NCBI GenBank assembly: GCA_041396705.1
Contig: JAWKYB010000003.1
Coordinates: forward strand, 372,001-436,000
DNA from: Alphaproteobacteria bacterium
GTDB lineage: Bacteria; Pseudomonadota; Alphaproteobacteria; CALKHQ01
Direction of reading: 5' to 3'
Length of the DNA stretch: 64,000 nucleotides
The notes under the pieces were generated by a model. The model did not search any database, was not told the origin of the DNA, and worked only from the letters and a program-made list of their open reading frames with translations. The position numbers and the translations under genes were made by a program. This document shows positions 51,968 through 59,859 of this stretch, in pieces (position 1 is the first letter of the stretch; the number at the start of each line of letters is the position of its first letter).

Positions 51968-52299
51968 GCCGGCGACATCACCACCGCGCCCGAACTGCTT
52001 GTCGGCCTCAGGGCCGGCGGCGTGATCGCCGACAAGGCCTACGACAGCAGGGCATTGCGCGACCTGATCGCCGACGCCGGAGCCCAGGCCGTCATCCCAT
52101 CCAATCGCTCCAGGACGCTGCAAATCCCCCACGACGCAGTCGCCTACAAGCTGCGCAACCGTATCGAGCAATTCTTCAACAAGCTCAAACACTTCCGTCG
52201 CCTCGCCACCCGATACGATCGCCGCGCAATCTACTTCCTCGCCGCTCTCCACATCGCAAGCTCCATGATCTGGATGCGATGATTGTCGATTCGTCCTAG
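51511..52299 (+). pseudogene. truncated copy of NMT1-type solute-binding protein gene, fused to IS sequence
   Basis: The frame starts like the full copy (MKQFLLPTAVAAALAAGAPA signal peptide, then QDHVTFGTNWVAQAEHGGYY) and is intact to FMVKLYGF near residue 152. There it runs out of frame into transposase DNA and ends after 262 codons. The hybrid C-terminal part is Arg-rich and meaningless. A folded binding protein is not expected. It has no frameshift in the shared part, unlike the downstream copy. Confidence 0.85.
51968..52295 (+). mobile_element. 3' remnant of an IS5-family insertion sequence
   Basis: In frame from 51968 to the TGA at 52280-52282, this reads as the C-terminal ~104 residues of an IS5-type transposase. 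AGDITTAPELLVGL, VIADKAYDSRALRDLI, VIPSNRSR and RIEQFFNKLKHFRRLATRYD carry the DDE glutamate in RIEQ. The 5' two-thirds and the left end are absent. The right end meets CTAG at 52296, a YTAR-type target as used by IS5 elements. Confidence 0.85.
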
Positions 52300-52884
52300 G
52301 CCGGACCGGCGAGGCGGCGGCCGCCGCGATCTGCAGTGACACGAATTTTGCATTCCGATTAGTTTGTTCGCTGCCGGCCGGGCAACGGCAGGGCAATTCC
52401 GGAACTCAGGTCGGGGACCAACGATGAAGCAGTTTCTCTTGCCAACGGCCGTCGCCGCGGCACCACTGGCCGCCGGCGCGCCGGCGCTGGCGCAGGACCA
52501 CGTCACCTTCGGCACCAACTGGGTCGCTCAGGCCGAGCACGGCGGCTACTACCAGGCGCTGGCCACCGGCATCTACGAGGCCTTCGGCCTCGACGTCGAG
52601 ATCCGTCCGGGCGGGCCGCAGATCAACCATCGCCAGATGCTGGTCGCCGGCAACATCGACTTCCTGATGGGCGGCAACAACTCGGAGAGCTACAACTTCG
52701 TGGTCGAGGGCCTGCCGTTCCTGTCGGTCGCGACCATCTTCCAGAAGGACCTGCAGGTCTGGATCGCCCACGAGAGCCAGGGCTGGCAGACCATCGAGGA
52801 CCTGAAGAACGCCACCCAGATCCTGATCTCGGCCGACGCGCGCACGTCCCTACTACCCGTTCATGGTCAAGCTGTACGGCTTCG
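52296..52884 (+). repeat. direct repeat copy 2 (589 bp)
   Basis: Second copy of the segment at 51382-51967, beginning at CTAG directly after the IS remnant. It continues into the complete solute-binding protein gene. Confidence 0.9.
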
Positions 52885-53456
52885 AGGACAGCCAGATCGG
52901 GCCGTACAACTACAGCGCCGCCCCGTTCCTGGCCGACGAGGGCATCGTCATGCAGGGCTATCTGACCAGCGAGCCCTTCGCGGTGGCGCAGGCCGGCGGC
53001 GACCCGCAGGTGTTCCTGCTGGCCGACTACGGCTACAACTCGTACTCGACGCTGATCACCACGTCGCAGGCGCTGGTCGACGGCAACCCCGATCTGGTGC
53101 AGCGCTTCGTCGATGCCAGCGTCCTCGGCTGGTACAGCTATCTGTACGGCGATCCCGCACCCGGCAATGCGCTGATCAAGGAAGCCAATCCGGACATGCC
53201 GGACGAGCAGATCGCCTTCTCCATCGACTCGATGAAGAAGTACGGCATCGTCGACAGCGGCGACACGCTGGCGCTCGGCATCGGCGCGATGACCGACGAG
53301 CGCTGGGGCGGCTTCTTCCAGGAGTCGGTCGAGGTCGGCCAGTACGACGCCGACCTGAACTATCAGGCCGCCTACACCACCCAGTTCGTCAACGACCTGG
53401 AGCGGTTGAAGGCAGAGGCCGCGGCGCGCGGCCTCGACATCCCGTTCGGCGAGTAA
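52424..53456 (+). pseudogene. NMT1/THI5-type ABC solute-binding protein, +1 frameshift
   Basis: Full-length binding protein gene for nitrate/sulfonate/pyrimidine-class importers, split by one extra C near 52850 (ACGTCCCTAC versus ACGTCCTAC in copy 1). The first part has a signal peptide and QDHVTFGTNWVAQAEHGGYY. After the shift the frame continues KLYGFEDSQIGPYNYSA to DIPFGE and stop. If the extra base is a sequencing error, the product is a normal ~343-residue protein. If real, the transporter lacks its binding protein. The ATPase and permease follow directly. Confidence 0.8.
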
Positions 53457-53557
53457 GGCGCTGCGCGCGGACGCAATTTCTACCCGGCGCCCGGCTCCCT
53501 CTCCCGCGGATGGCGCGGGAGAGGGACGGCGCAGCGCACCGGACCGCGCGATTTCCG

Positions 53558-54367
53558 ATGGCTGAACCGGCCCTGTCGTCCGCCGTCGCGCCGCCGCTGC
53601 TCTCGCTGCGCGGGGTGGAGAAGCGCTTCGCCAACGGCACGCTCGCGGTCACCGGCCTCGACCTCGACGTCGGCCGGCACGAATTCGTCAGCCTGCTGGG
53701 GCCGTCGGGCTGCGGCAAGTCCACCGCGCTGCGTATGATCGCCGGCCTGGGGGCGCCCAGTGCCGGCTGGATCGAATGGCCGGGCCATGGCGACGGCGGC
53801 AAGCCCACGCCCGGCGAGGTCAGCTTCGTGTTCCAGGAGCCGACGCTGATGCCCTGGGCCCGGGTCGCCGACAACATCCGCCGGCCGCTGGGCCTGATCG
53901 GCGTGACCGGGGCCGAGGCCGGCCGCCGCGCCGCCGAGGCGCTGGCGATGGTCGGCCTGACCGATTTCGCCCGCGCCTTCCCGCGCGAGCTGTCCGGCGG
54001 CATGCGCATGCGGGTGTCGATCGCGCGGGCGCTGGCGACCGGGCCGCAGGTGTTGCTGATGGACGAGCCCTTCGCCGCGCTGGACGAAATCACCCGCTTC
54101 CGGCTGAACGAGGATCTGCTGACGCTGTGGCGCGAACACAGCTGGACCGTGATCTTCGTGACCCATTCCGTGTTCGAATCGGTCTATCTGTCCAACCGCA
54201 TCGTGGTGATGAAGGCGCGGCCCGGTCGGGTGCATGCCGACATCGCCATCGACGCGCCCTATCCGCGTACCCAGGCGTTCCGCATGACCGAGGACTACAA
54301 CCGCTATTGCCGCACCGTCTCGGCCGCGCTGGCCGAGGCGATGGCCGGCGGCGAGGGCGAGGCGTGA
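53558..54367 (+). CDS. ABC transporter ATP-binding protein (SsuB/TauB/ThiZ type)
   Basis: This 269-residue ATPase has Walker A GPSGCGKST near residue 48, FVFQEPTLMPWARVADNI in the Q-loop, signature LSGGMRMRVSIARAL (with RMRV in place of QRQR), Walker B LLMDEPFAALD and FVTHSVFESVYL. The pattern fits importers of sulfonates, taurine or pyrimidines. It overlaps the permease gene at the stop and start (TGATG). It is 101 nt downstream of the binding protein gene. Confidence 0.9.
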   Translation: MAEPALSSAVAPPLLSLRGVEKRFANGTLAVTGLDLDVGRHEFVSLLGPSGCGKSTALRMIAGLGAPSAGWIEWPGHGDGGKPTPGEVSFVFQEPTLMPWARVADNIRRPLGLIGVTGAEAGRRAAEALAMVGLTDFARAFPRELSGGMRMRVSIARALATGPQVLLMDEPFAALDEITRFRLNEDLLTLWREHSWTVIFVTHSVFESVYLSNRIVVMKARPGRVHADIAIDAPYPRTQAFRMTEDYNRYCRTVSAALAEAMAGGEGEA

Positions 54368-55242
54368 TGGCCCAGGCGGTCTACGACGAGGGCGGCGTCG
54401 AGTCCCCGGTGGCGGCCGCGCGGCGGGCGCAGGCGGCGGCCGCGCGCCGCGCCACCCTGCTGCGCTGGGGGCTGCCGGTCCTGTTCGGCGCGCTGATCCT
54501 CGGCGGCTGGGAACTGTTCGTCTGGTACAAGATCAACATCGTCGGCATCGGCCACTACAACCACATCCTGCCGGCCCCGTCGGTGGTGGTGCAGGCGCTG
54601 GTCGAGGACTGGCACATCCTGTGGCCCGGCTGGCTGGTCACCTTGTGGATCACGGCCAAGGCGCTGTTCTGGGCGGTGCTGCTGGGCGTCGGGCTGGCGA
54701 TCGCGTTCAGCCTGTCGAAGTGGATCGAATACAGCTTCTTCCCCTATGCGGTGGTGCTGCAGGTCACGCCCATCGTCGCCATCGCGCCGCTGATCATCAC
54801 CCTGCTGGACGACCTCGACACCGCGCTGCTGGTCTGCGCCTGGATCGTCGCCTTCTTCCCGATCCTGTCCAACACCATCATCGGGTTGCGCAGCGTCGAC
54901 CACGGGCTGCTCGACCTGTACCAGATGTACGGCGCCAGCCGCTGGCGGGTGATGCTGGACCTGCGCCTGCCGTCGGCGCTGCCCTTCTTTCTCGCCGCGC
55001 TGAAGATCAGCGCCGGCCTGTCGCTGATCGGCGCCGTGGTCGGCGAGTTCGTCGCCTACGGCCAGAGCCCCGGACTGGCGGCGCGGATCGTCGAAGCGAG
55101 CTATCTGCTGAAGGTGCCGCGCATGTTCGCCGCGCTGACCCTGATCTCGCTCACCGGCATCGTGCTGTTCCTGCTGTTCTCGCTGATCTCGAACCTGGCC
55201 CTGCGCAGCTGGCACGAGAGCGCGCTGAAACGGGAGCGGTGA
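54367..55242 (+). CDS. ABC transporter permease (SsuC/ThiX type)
   Basis: This 291-residue permease has a ~35-residue charged N-terminus and about six helices. LPAPSVVVQALVEDW and the EAA loop LLDLYQMYGASRWRVMLDLR are typical of nitrate/sulfonate/hydroxymethylpyrimidine importers. It forms one unit with the ATPase at 53558. An overlapping GTG at 54364 could also serve as the start. Confidence 0.9.
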   Translation: MAQAVYDEGGVESPVAAARRAQAAAARRATLLRWGLPVLFGALILGGWELFVWYKINIVGIGHYNHILPAPSVVVQALVEDWHILWPGWLVTLWITAKALFWAVLLGVGLAIAFSLSKWIEYSFFPYAVVLQVTPIVAIAPLIITLLDDLDTALLVCAWIVAFFPILSNTIIGLRSVDHGLLDLYQMYGASRWRVMLDLRLPSALPFFLAALKISAGLSLIGAVVGEFVAYGQSPGLAARIVEASYLLKVPRMFAALTLISLTGIVLFLLFSLISNLALRSWHESALKRER

Positions 55243-55306
55243 CGATGGGCCTTGTTGACCGCGAGACCGCCCTGGCTGTCCCTGGCGTCGCCGGCATGCA
55301 TCCATG

Positions 55307-55395
55307 CCCGTCATGGTGGGGCCTGTCGCGACCAACCACGTCTTCCCCTTGCCGCCGCAAAGGCGTGGATGGTCGGGACAGGCCCGACCATGACG
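55307..55395. repeat. intergenic palindromic repeat, CCGTCATGG family
   Basis: CCGTCATGGTGGGGCCTGTC at the left and GGGACAGGCCCGACCATGAC at the right are near-complete inverted repeats in the 178-nt gap between permease and deaminase genes. It is related to 11905-11991. It could attenuate transcription within the operon. Confidence 0.65.
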
Positions 55396-55420
55396 GTGAA
55401 GGGTTCGCGGGCATCGGGGC

Positions 55421-56773
55421 ATGACCGCCCTCAGCGACATCGCGCTGCCGTCGTGGCTGGCCTTGCCGCCTGCGGATGCATTGCGGCTGGCCAACGCGCA
55501 TGTGCCGCGCTGCCTGGTCTACGGTCCGCCGGCGGACGCGCCCGCCGACGCGGACGGGCTGATCGCGGTCGACCTCGACATCGCGGACGGACGCGTTGCC
55601 GCCGTCGCCCCGGCCGGACGGACCGAGGGGCCGGCGACGGCGGTCGACCTCGACGGCGGGCAGGTCTGGCCCGGCTTCGTCGACCTGCACACCCACCTGG
55701 ACAAGGGCCATATCTGGCCGCGCACGCGCAACCCCGACGGCACCTTCGAAAGCGCGCTGCTGCATGTCGGCCGCGACCGTGCGGCGCACTGGCGGGCCGA
55801 GGATGTGGCGGCCCGCATGGACTTCGCCCTCGAATGCGCCTACGCGCACGGCACCACGGCGGTCCGCACCCATCTGGACTCGATCCCGCCGCAGCAGCGC
55901 ATCTCCTGGCCGGTGTTCGACGCCGTCCGCCGTCGCTGGGCCGGGCGGATCGACCTGCAGGCGGTGACCATCGTCGGCATCGACGCCTTCCGCGACGCGG
56001 CGTTCGGCACCGACCTCGCCGACCTGGTGGCACGCACCGGCGGGCTGCTCGGCGCGGTCACCTATCCGCTGCCGGACATCGCCGACCTGGTCGACCGGGT
56101 GTTCGCGCTGGCGCAGGACCGCGGTCTCGATCTCGACTTCCATGTCGACGAGCATGGCGACCCCGGCCCCGGCACGCTGAAGCTGATCGCCGACACCCGC
56201 CTGCGCCGCGATTTCGCCGGCACGGTCACCTGCGGCCATTGCTGCTCGCTGTCGGTCCAGCCCGACGCGGTGGCCGCCGCGGCGATCGCGCGCGCGGCCG
56301 AGGCGGAGCTGGCGGTGGTCAGCCTGCCGATGTGCAACATGTACCTGCAGGATCGTACCGGCGGCCGCACGCCGCGCTGGCGCGGGGTGACGCTGGTGCA
56401 CGAACTGGCCGCGGCCGGCGTGCCGGTGGCGCTGGCCAGCGACAACACCCGCGACCCGTTCCATGCCGGCGGCGACCTGGACATGGTCGAGGTGTTCGCC
56501 CAGGGCGTGCGCATCGGCCATCTCGACCACCCGTTCGGCGACTGGGCGGCGGCGGTGGCGCGCACGCCGGCCGACGTGATGGGCCTCGGCAGCCGCGGCC
56601 GCATCCGCGCGGGCGCCCCGGCCGACCTGGTGCTGTTCCGCGCCCGCAGCATGAACGAGCTGATCGCCAGGCCGCAGGTCGACCGGGTGGTGCTGCGCGG
56701 CGGCCGGCCGATCGCCCGGCGGTTGCCGGACTACCGGCGGCTGGACCGCCTGTTCGACCGCGTGCCGCGATAA
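55421..56773 (+). CDS. cytosine deaminase-like amidohydrolase
   Basis: This 450-residue metal-dependent deaminase of the CodA branch has the HxH motif His90-Thr-His92 in GFVDLHTHLDKGHIWP, which carries the CodA-type LDKGH. FHVDEHGDPGPGTL, VTCGHCCSLS and LASDNTRDPF provide the further metal and catalytic residues. It would deaminate cytosine or a related imported N-heterocycle such as an aminopyrimidine or creatinine. It follows the ABC importer genes on the same strand, which supports a salvage or degradation role. Confidence 0.9.
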   Translation: MTALSDIALPSWLALPPADALRLANAHVPRCLVYGPPADAPADADGLIAVDLDIADGRVAAVAPAGRTEGPATAVDLDGGQVWPGFVDLHTHLDKGHIWPRTRNPDGTFESALLHVGRDRAAHWRAEDVAARMDFALECAYAHGTTAVRTHLDSIPPQQRISWPVFDAVRRRWAGRIDLQAVTIVGIDAFRDAAFGTDLADLVARTGGLLGAVTYPLPDIADLVDRVFALAQDRGLDLDFHVDEHGDPGPGTLKLIADTRLRRDFAGTVTCGHCCSLSVQPDAVAAAAIARAAEAELAVVSLPMCNMYLQDRTGGRTPRWRGVTLVHELAAAGVPVALASDNTRDPFHAGGDLDMVEVFAQGVRIGHLDHPFGDWAAAVARTPADVMGLGSRGRIRAGAPADLVLFRARSMNELIARPQVDRVVLRGGRPIARRLPDYRRLDRLFDRVPR

Positions 56774-56804
56774 GGGCCGCGATGCAGGGCGCATGTCCAC
56801 AATC

Positions 56805-56899
56805 CCGTCATTGCGGGCTGTGCGACGCGGCCATGCGGAGCCGCCGCACCGCGTGGGTGGCCTGGATTGCCGCGCCGGCCGCACCGGCTCGCACTGACA
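56805..56899. repeat. probable palindromic intergenic repeat
   Basis: CCGTCATTGCGGGCTGTGCG at the left and GGCTCGCACTGACAA at the right with a central GCCTGGATTGCCGCGCC. It resembles the stretches at 24363 and 21415. It lies between the deaminase and oxidase genes. Confidence 0.45.
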
Positions 56900-56912
56900 A
56901 AGGGAACGGCAG

Positions 56913-58328
56913 ATGACAGATGCACCCAGGCCCGTGGATCGCGCGACCGTCGACTGGGCGGCGTTCGCCGCGTCGCTCGGCGACATCCCGGTGATCGACG
57001 AGCCGGCGCTGGTCAGGCAGAAGAGCCGCGATTTCTACTGGTACAGCCCGATCCTGAAGCAGCAGCTGCGCAAGGTGGCGGGCGACCTGGTGGTGCGGCC
57101 GCGCGACGAGGCCGACGTCATCGCCTTCGCCCGCGAGGCGGTGCGCCGCCGGCTGCCGGTCACGGTGCGCGGCGCCGGCACCGGCAACTACGGCCAGGCC
57201 ATGCCGCTGGCCGGCGGCGTGGTGCTGGAGATGACGGGGCTGAACAAGGTGCTGGCGGTCGGGCCGGGCACCGCGCGGGTGCAGGCCGGCATCAAGCTGA
57301 TCGACCTGGACGCGGCGCTGAAGCCGCACGGCTGGGAGATGCGGTTCCACCCGTCGACCCGGCGCACGGCCACCATCGGCGGCTTCATCGCCGGCGGCAG
57401 CTCCGGCATCGGCTCGATCAACTACGGCATCCTGCGCGAGCGCGGCAACGTGCTCGCCGCCCGCGTGGTGACCTTCGAGGACGAGCCGCGGGTGCTGGAG
57501 TTCACCGGCGATGCGGTCGACAAGGTCAACCACGCCTACGGCACCAACGGCATCATCACCGAGCTGACCATCGCCACCGCGCCGGCCTATGACTGGCACG
57601 ACATCGTCGTCAGCTTCCACGACTACCGGCGCGCGCTCGACTTCGCCCAGGCGCTGGGCCGCTCCGACGGCATCCTGAAGAAGCTGGTCTCGGTGATCCC
57701 GGCGCCGATCGGCCAGGACCACTTCAAGACGCTCGCCGACGCGCTGCCCGCCGGCGACACCGCCGTGCTGACCATGATCGGCGCGCCGTCGCTGACCCCG
57801 TTCGACGACCTGGTGCGCGAGTCCGGCGGCAACGCGGTCTACCGGGCGACGCCCGACGAGGCGGCGCAGACCGTGCCGCTGTACGAATATTCCTGGAACC
57901 ACACCACGCTGCAGGTGCTGAAGACCGACAAGACCGTCACCTATCTGCAGATCCTGTTTCCGCCGCCGCACCACGTCGACCTGGCCGCGCGGATGCAGGC
58001 CGAGTTCGGCGACGAGGTGCTGCTGCACGTCGAGTTCGTGCGTTTCGGCGGCGAGGTCAACTGCATGGGGCTGCCGGTGGTGCGCTACACCACCGCGGAG
58101 CGGCTGAACGCGATCATGGCGCGGTTCGAGGCCGCCGGCGCGCCGATCTTCAACCCGCACGACTACACGCTGGAGGGCGGCGGCATGAAGAAGGTCGACG
58201 CCGTCCAGCTCGGCTTCAAGCGCGAGGCCGACCCCCACGGCCTGCTCAACCCCGGCAAGATGATCGCCTGGGACGACCCCGACTACGACAAGCGCGACCG
58301 GCAGACCCGGTATCTTTACGAGCGCTGA
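56913..58328 (+). CDS. FAD-binding oxidoreductase (FAD/FMN-linked, GlcD-like)
   Basis: This 471-residue flavoenzyme of the PCMH/vanillyl-alcohol oxidase superfamily has the FAD-binding blocks VTVRGAGTGNYGQAMPLAGG and TATIGGFIAGGSSGIGS and a C-terminal HGLLNPGKM that closes the fold. Members oxidise 2-hydroxy acids, alcohols or lactones. There is no signal peptide. It is the last gene of the importer/deaminase series, so it may oxidise a product of that pathway. The substrate is unknown. Confidence 0.9.
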   Translation: MTDAPRPVDRATVDWAAFAASLGDIPVIDEPALVRQKSRDFYWYSPILKQQLRKVAGDLVVRPRDEADVIAFAREAVRRRLPVTVRGAGTGNYGQAMPLAGGVVLEMTGLNKVLAVGPGTARVQAGIKLIDLDAALKPHGWEMRFHPSTRRTATIGGFIAGGSSGIGSINYGILRERGNVLAARVVTFEDEPRVLEFTGDAVDKVNHAYGTNGIITELTIATAPAYDWHDIVVSFHDYRRALDFAQALGRSDGILKKLVSVIPAPIGQDHFKTLADALPAGDTAVLTMIGAPSLTPFDDLVRESGGNAVYRATPDEAAQTVPLYEYSWNHTTLQVLKTDKTVTYLQILFPPPHHVDLAARMQAEFGDEVLLHVEFVRFGGEVNCMGLPVVRYTTAERLNAIMARFEAAGAPIFNPHDYTLEGGGMKKVDAVQLGFKREADPHGLLNPGKMIAWDDPDYDKRDRQTRYLYER

Positions 58329-58379
58329 GCGGACCGACGCAGCCGCGTCAGCCCCGCGGCGGGCCGGGCGGCGACGCCC

Positions 58380-59027
58380 TCATTGCCGCGACGTCCGATG
58401 TCTCCTGCCGGACCGGCGGGCCTGCCGGACCGCCGCGGTCACCCGGTCCTCCACACGCTCCAGGAAGCGGCTTCGCTGCAGCGCGCTCGCCGTGTCCATG
58501 CCGTAGAGCGCCAGCCAGACCGGCCGGCCGGCGTTGGGGCAGATCAGCTGCAGCCCGCGCGCGATGATGCGGCGGCCGGCGTCGCCGACATAGCGGATCA
58601 GCCACCAGGGCGAGCCGTAGGTGGTGACCACGACGATGCGGCGCACCCGGGTCAGCATCGGCTCGATCACGTCGGCGCCGGGCGGCAGCCGGAAGGCGAC
58701 GCCGGCACGCATCGTCCGGTCGATCCAGCCCTTCAGCATCGCCGGCGGGCCGTACCACCAGGTCGGGTAGACGAACACCAGCAGGTCGGCCCGCTCCAGC
58801 GCTGCGAAGTGGGCGGCGAGGTCGGCCGGTCGCAGGTCGTGGTCGAGATGGGCCAGCCGCTCGTCGCGGCCCAGCACCGGGTCGAAGCCCTCGGCATAGA
58901 GGTCGAGCACCGTGCAGTTGGCGCCGGCGCGCCGGAACGCGCCGGCGACGCGGTCGCGCAGCGCCGCGGCAAAGCTGTCCTCGACCGGGTGGCAGTAAAC
59001 GATCAGGGCCGACAGGGCAGCGGGCAT
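58380..59027 (-). CDS. NAD(P)H:quinone oxidoreductase-like flavodoxin-fold protein
   Basis: This 215-residue protein is related to the KefF/MdaB/NQO1 group. LIVYCHPVEDSFAAALRDRV is the flavin phosphate region and VFVYPTWWYGPPAMLKGWID the conserved isoalloxazine-contacting block. The C-terminal 20 residues are Arg-rich and look non-conserved. It is a paralogue of the next gene (59063-59659) with the same orientation. It probably performs two-electron reduction of quinones or related electrophiles. Confidence 0.88.
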   Translation of the reverse strand: MPAALSALIVYCHPVEDSFAAALRDRVAGAFRRAGANCTVLDLYAEGFDPVLGRDERLAHLDHDLRPADLAAHFAALERADLLVFVYPTWWYGPPAMLKGWIDRTMRAGVAFRLPPGADVIEPMLTRVRRIVVVTTYGSPWWLIRYVGDAGRRIIARGLQLICPNAGRPVWLALYGMDTASALQRSRFLERVEDRVTAAVRQARRSGRRHRTSRQ

Positions 59028-59062
59028 GCGGGCGCTCGGCGTGGTCGCGGTCGCACCCCGGA

Positions 59063-59659
59063 CTACAGATGGCGATAGGTGCTGTCCAGCCGCTCGAGGA
59101 ACAGCCGCCGCTCGGCGTCGCCGATCCGGTTCATGTCGTACAGCGGCAGCCAGCGGGTCCGGGCGCGCGGATGCATGCAGCGGCGCAGCGAGCGCATGAA
59201 CTGCTTGCGCAGCGGGTCGCCGATCACCCAGCGCACGATCCAGCCGCGCTGGCCATAGCTGGTGACGACGGAGAAGTGGCGGATGTTGGTCAGCGCCGGC
59301 CTGATGTTGCCGTCGTCGAGCCGGAAGGCGACGCCGGGCAGCAGCACCCGGTCCATCCAGCCCTTCAGGATCGCCGGCGGCCCGAAGTTCCAGGTCGGGA
59401 ACACCAGCACCAGCCCTTCGGCGGCGCGCAGGCGCTGCACATGCGAGGCGACGCCGTCGGCATTGTCCGGCGCTTCGTGATAGCGCGCCCGCTCCTGCGC
59501 GCTCAACCGCGGCTCGAAATCCTCCTGGTAGAGGTCGAGCAGGTCGACCTCGTGCCCGGCCCCGACCAGCGCCTTGTAGACCGCGCTGCAGGCCGACGCC
59601 GCGAAGCTGGTTGGCAGAGGATGGGCATAAACAAGGTGGATTCGCATCGGCTGAGACAT
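59063..59659 (-). CDS. NAD(P)H:quinone oxidoreductase-like flavodoxin-fold protein (paralogue)
   Basis: This 198-residue paralogue of the preceding protein has HLVYAHPLPTSFAASACSAV and LVFPTWNFGPPAILKGWMD in the same positions. It lacks the Arg-rich tail. I chose ATG 59659 because the distance to the YAHP motif then equals that in its paralogue; ATG 59647 and an upstream GTG are possible. The two genes are 35 nt apart and probably form an operon. Confidence 0.87.
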   Translation of the reverse strand: MSQPMRIHLVYAHPLPTSFAASACSAVYKALVGAGHEVDLLDLYQEDFEPRLSAQERARYHEAPDNADGVASHVQRLRAAEGLVLVFPTWNFGPPAILKGWMDRVLLPGVAFRLDDGNIRPALTNIRHFSVVTSYGQRGWIVRWVIGDPLRKQFMRSLRRCMHPRARTRWLPLYDMNRIGDAERRLFLERLDSTYRHL

Positions 59660-59859
59660 ATCACACACACAATTGCCACAAGATCGGGCGTTGTTGCCGC
59701 AGACCCGGGAAACGCTCGGCGCTCCGGCGCGTTCCGGTCGAAAGGGCCGACGCAGCGTCGCGTTCCCGCCGGCACGATTGGCGTCGGGGGCGGGGCTGTG
59801 CTGTAATCCGGGGCGAGGGCCCGCTGGTGGGGCGGATTGGCAGAGAGGAGACGACCAAG

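Noticed and set aside
54304..55494. A minus-strand frame rich in Gln, Arg and Asp opposite the permease gene
   Set aside because: Antisense shadow of a well-supported permease, with no recognisable domain.
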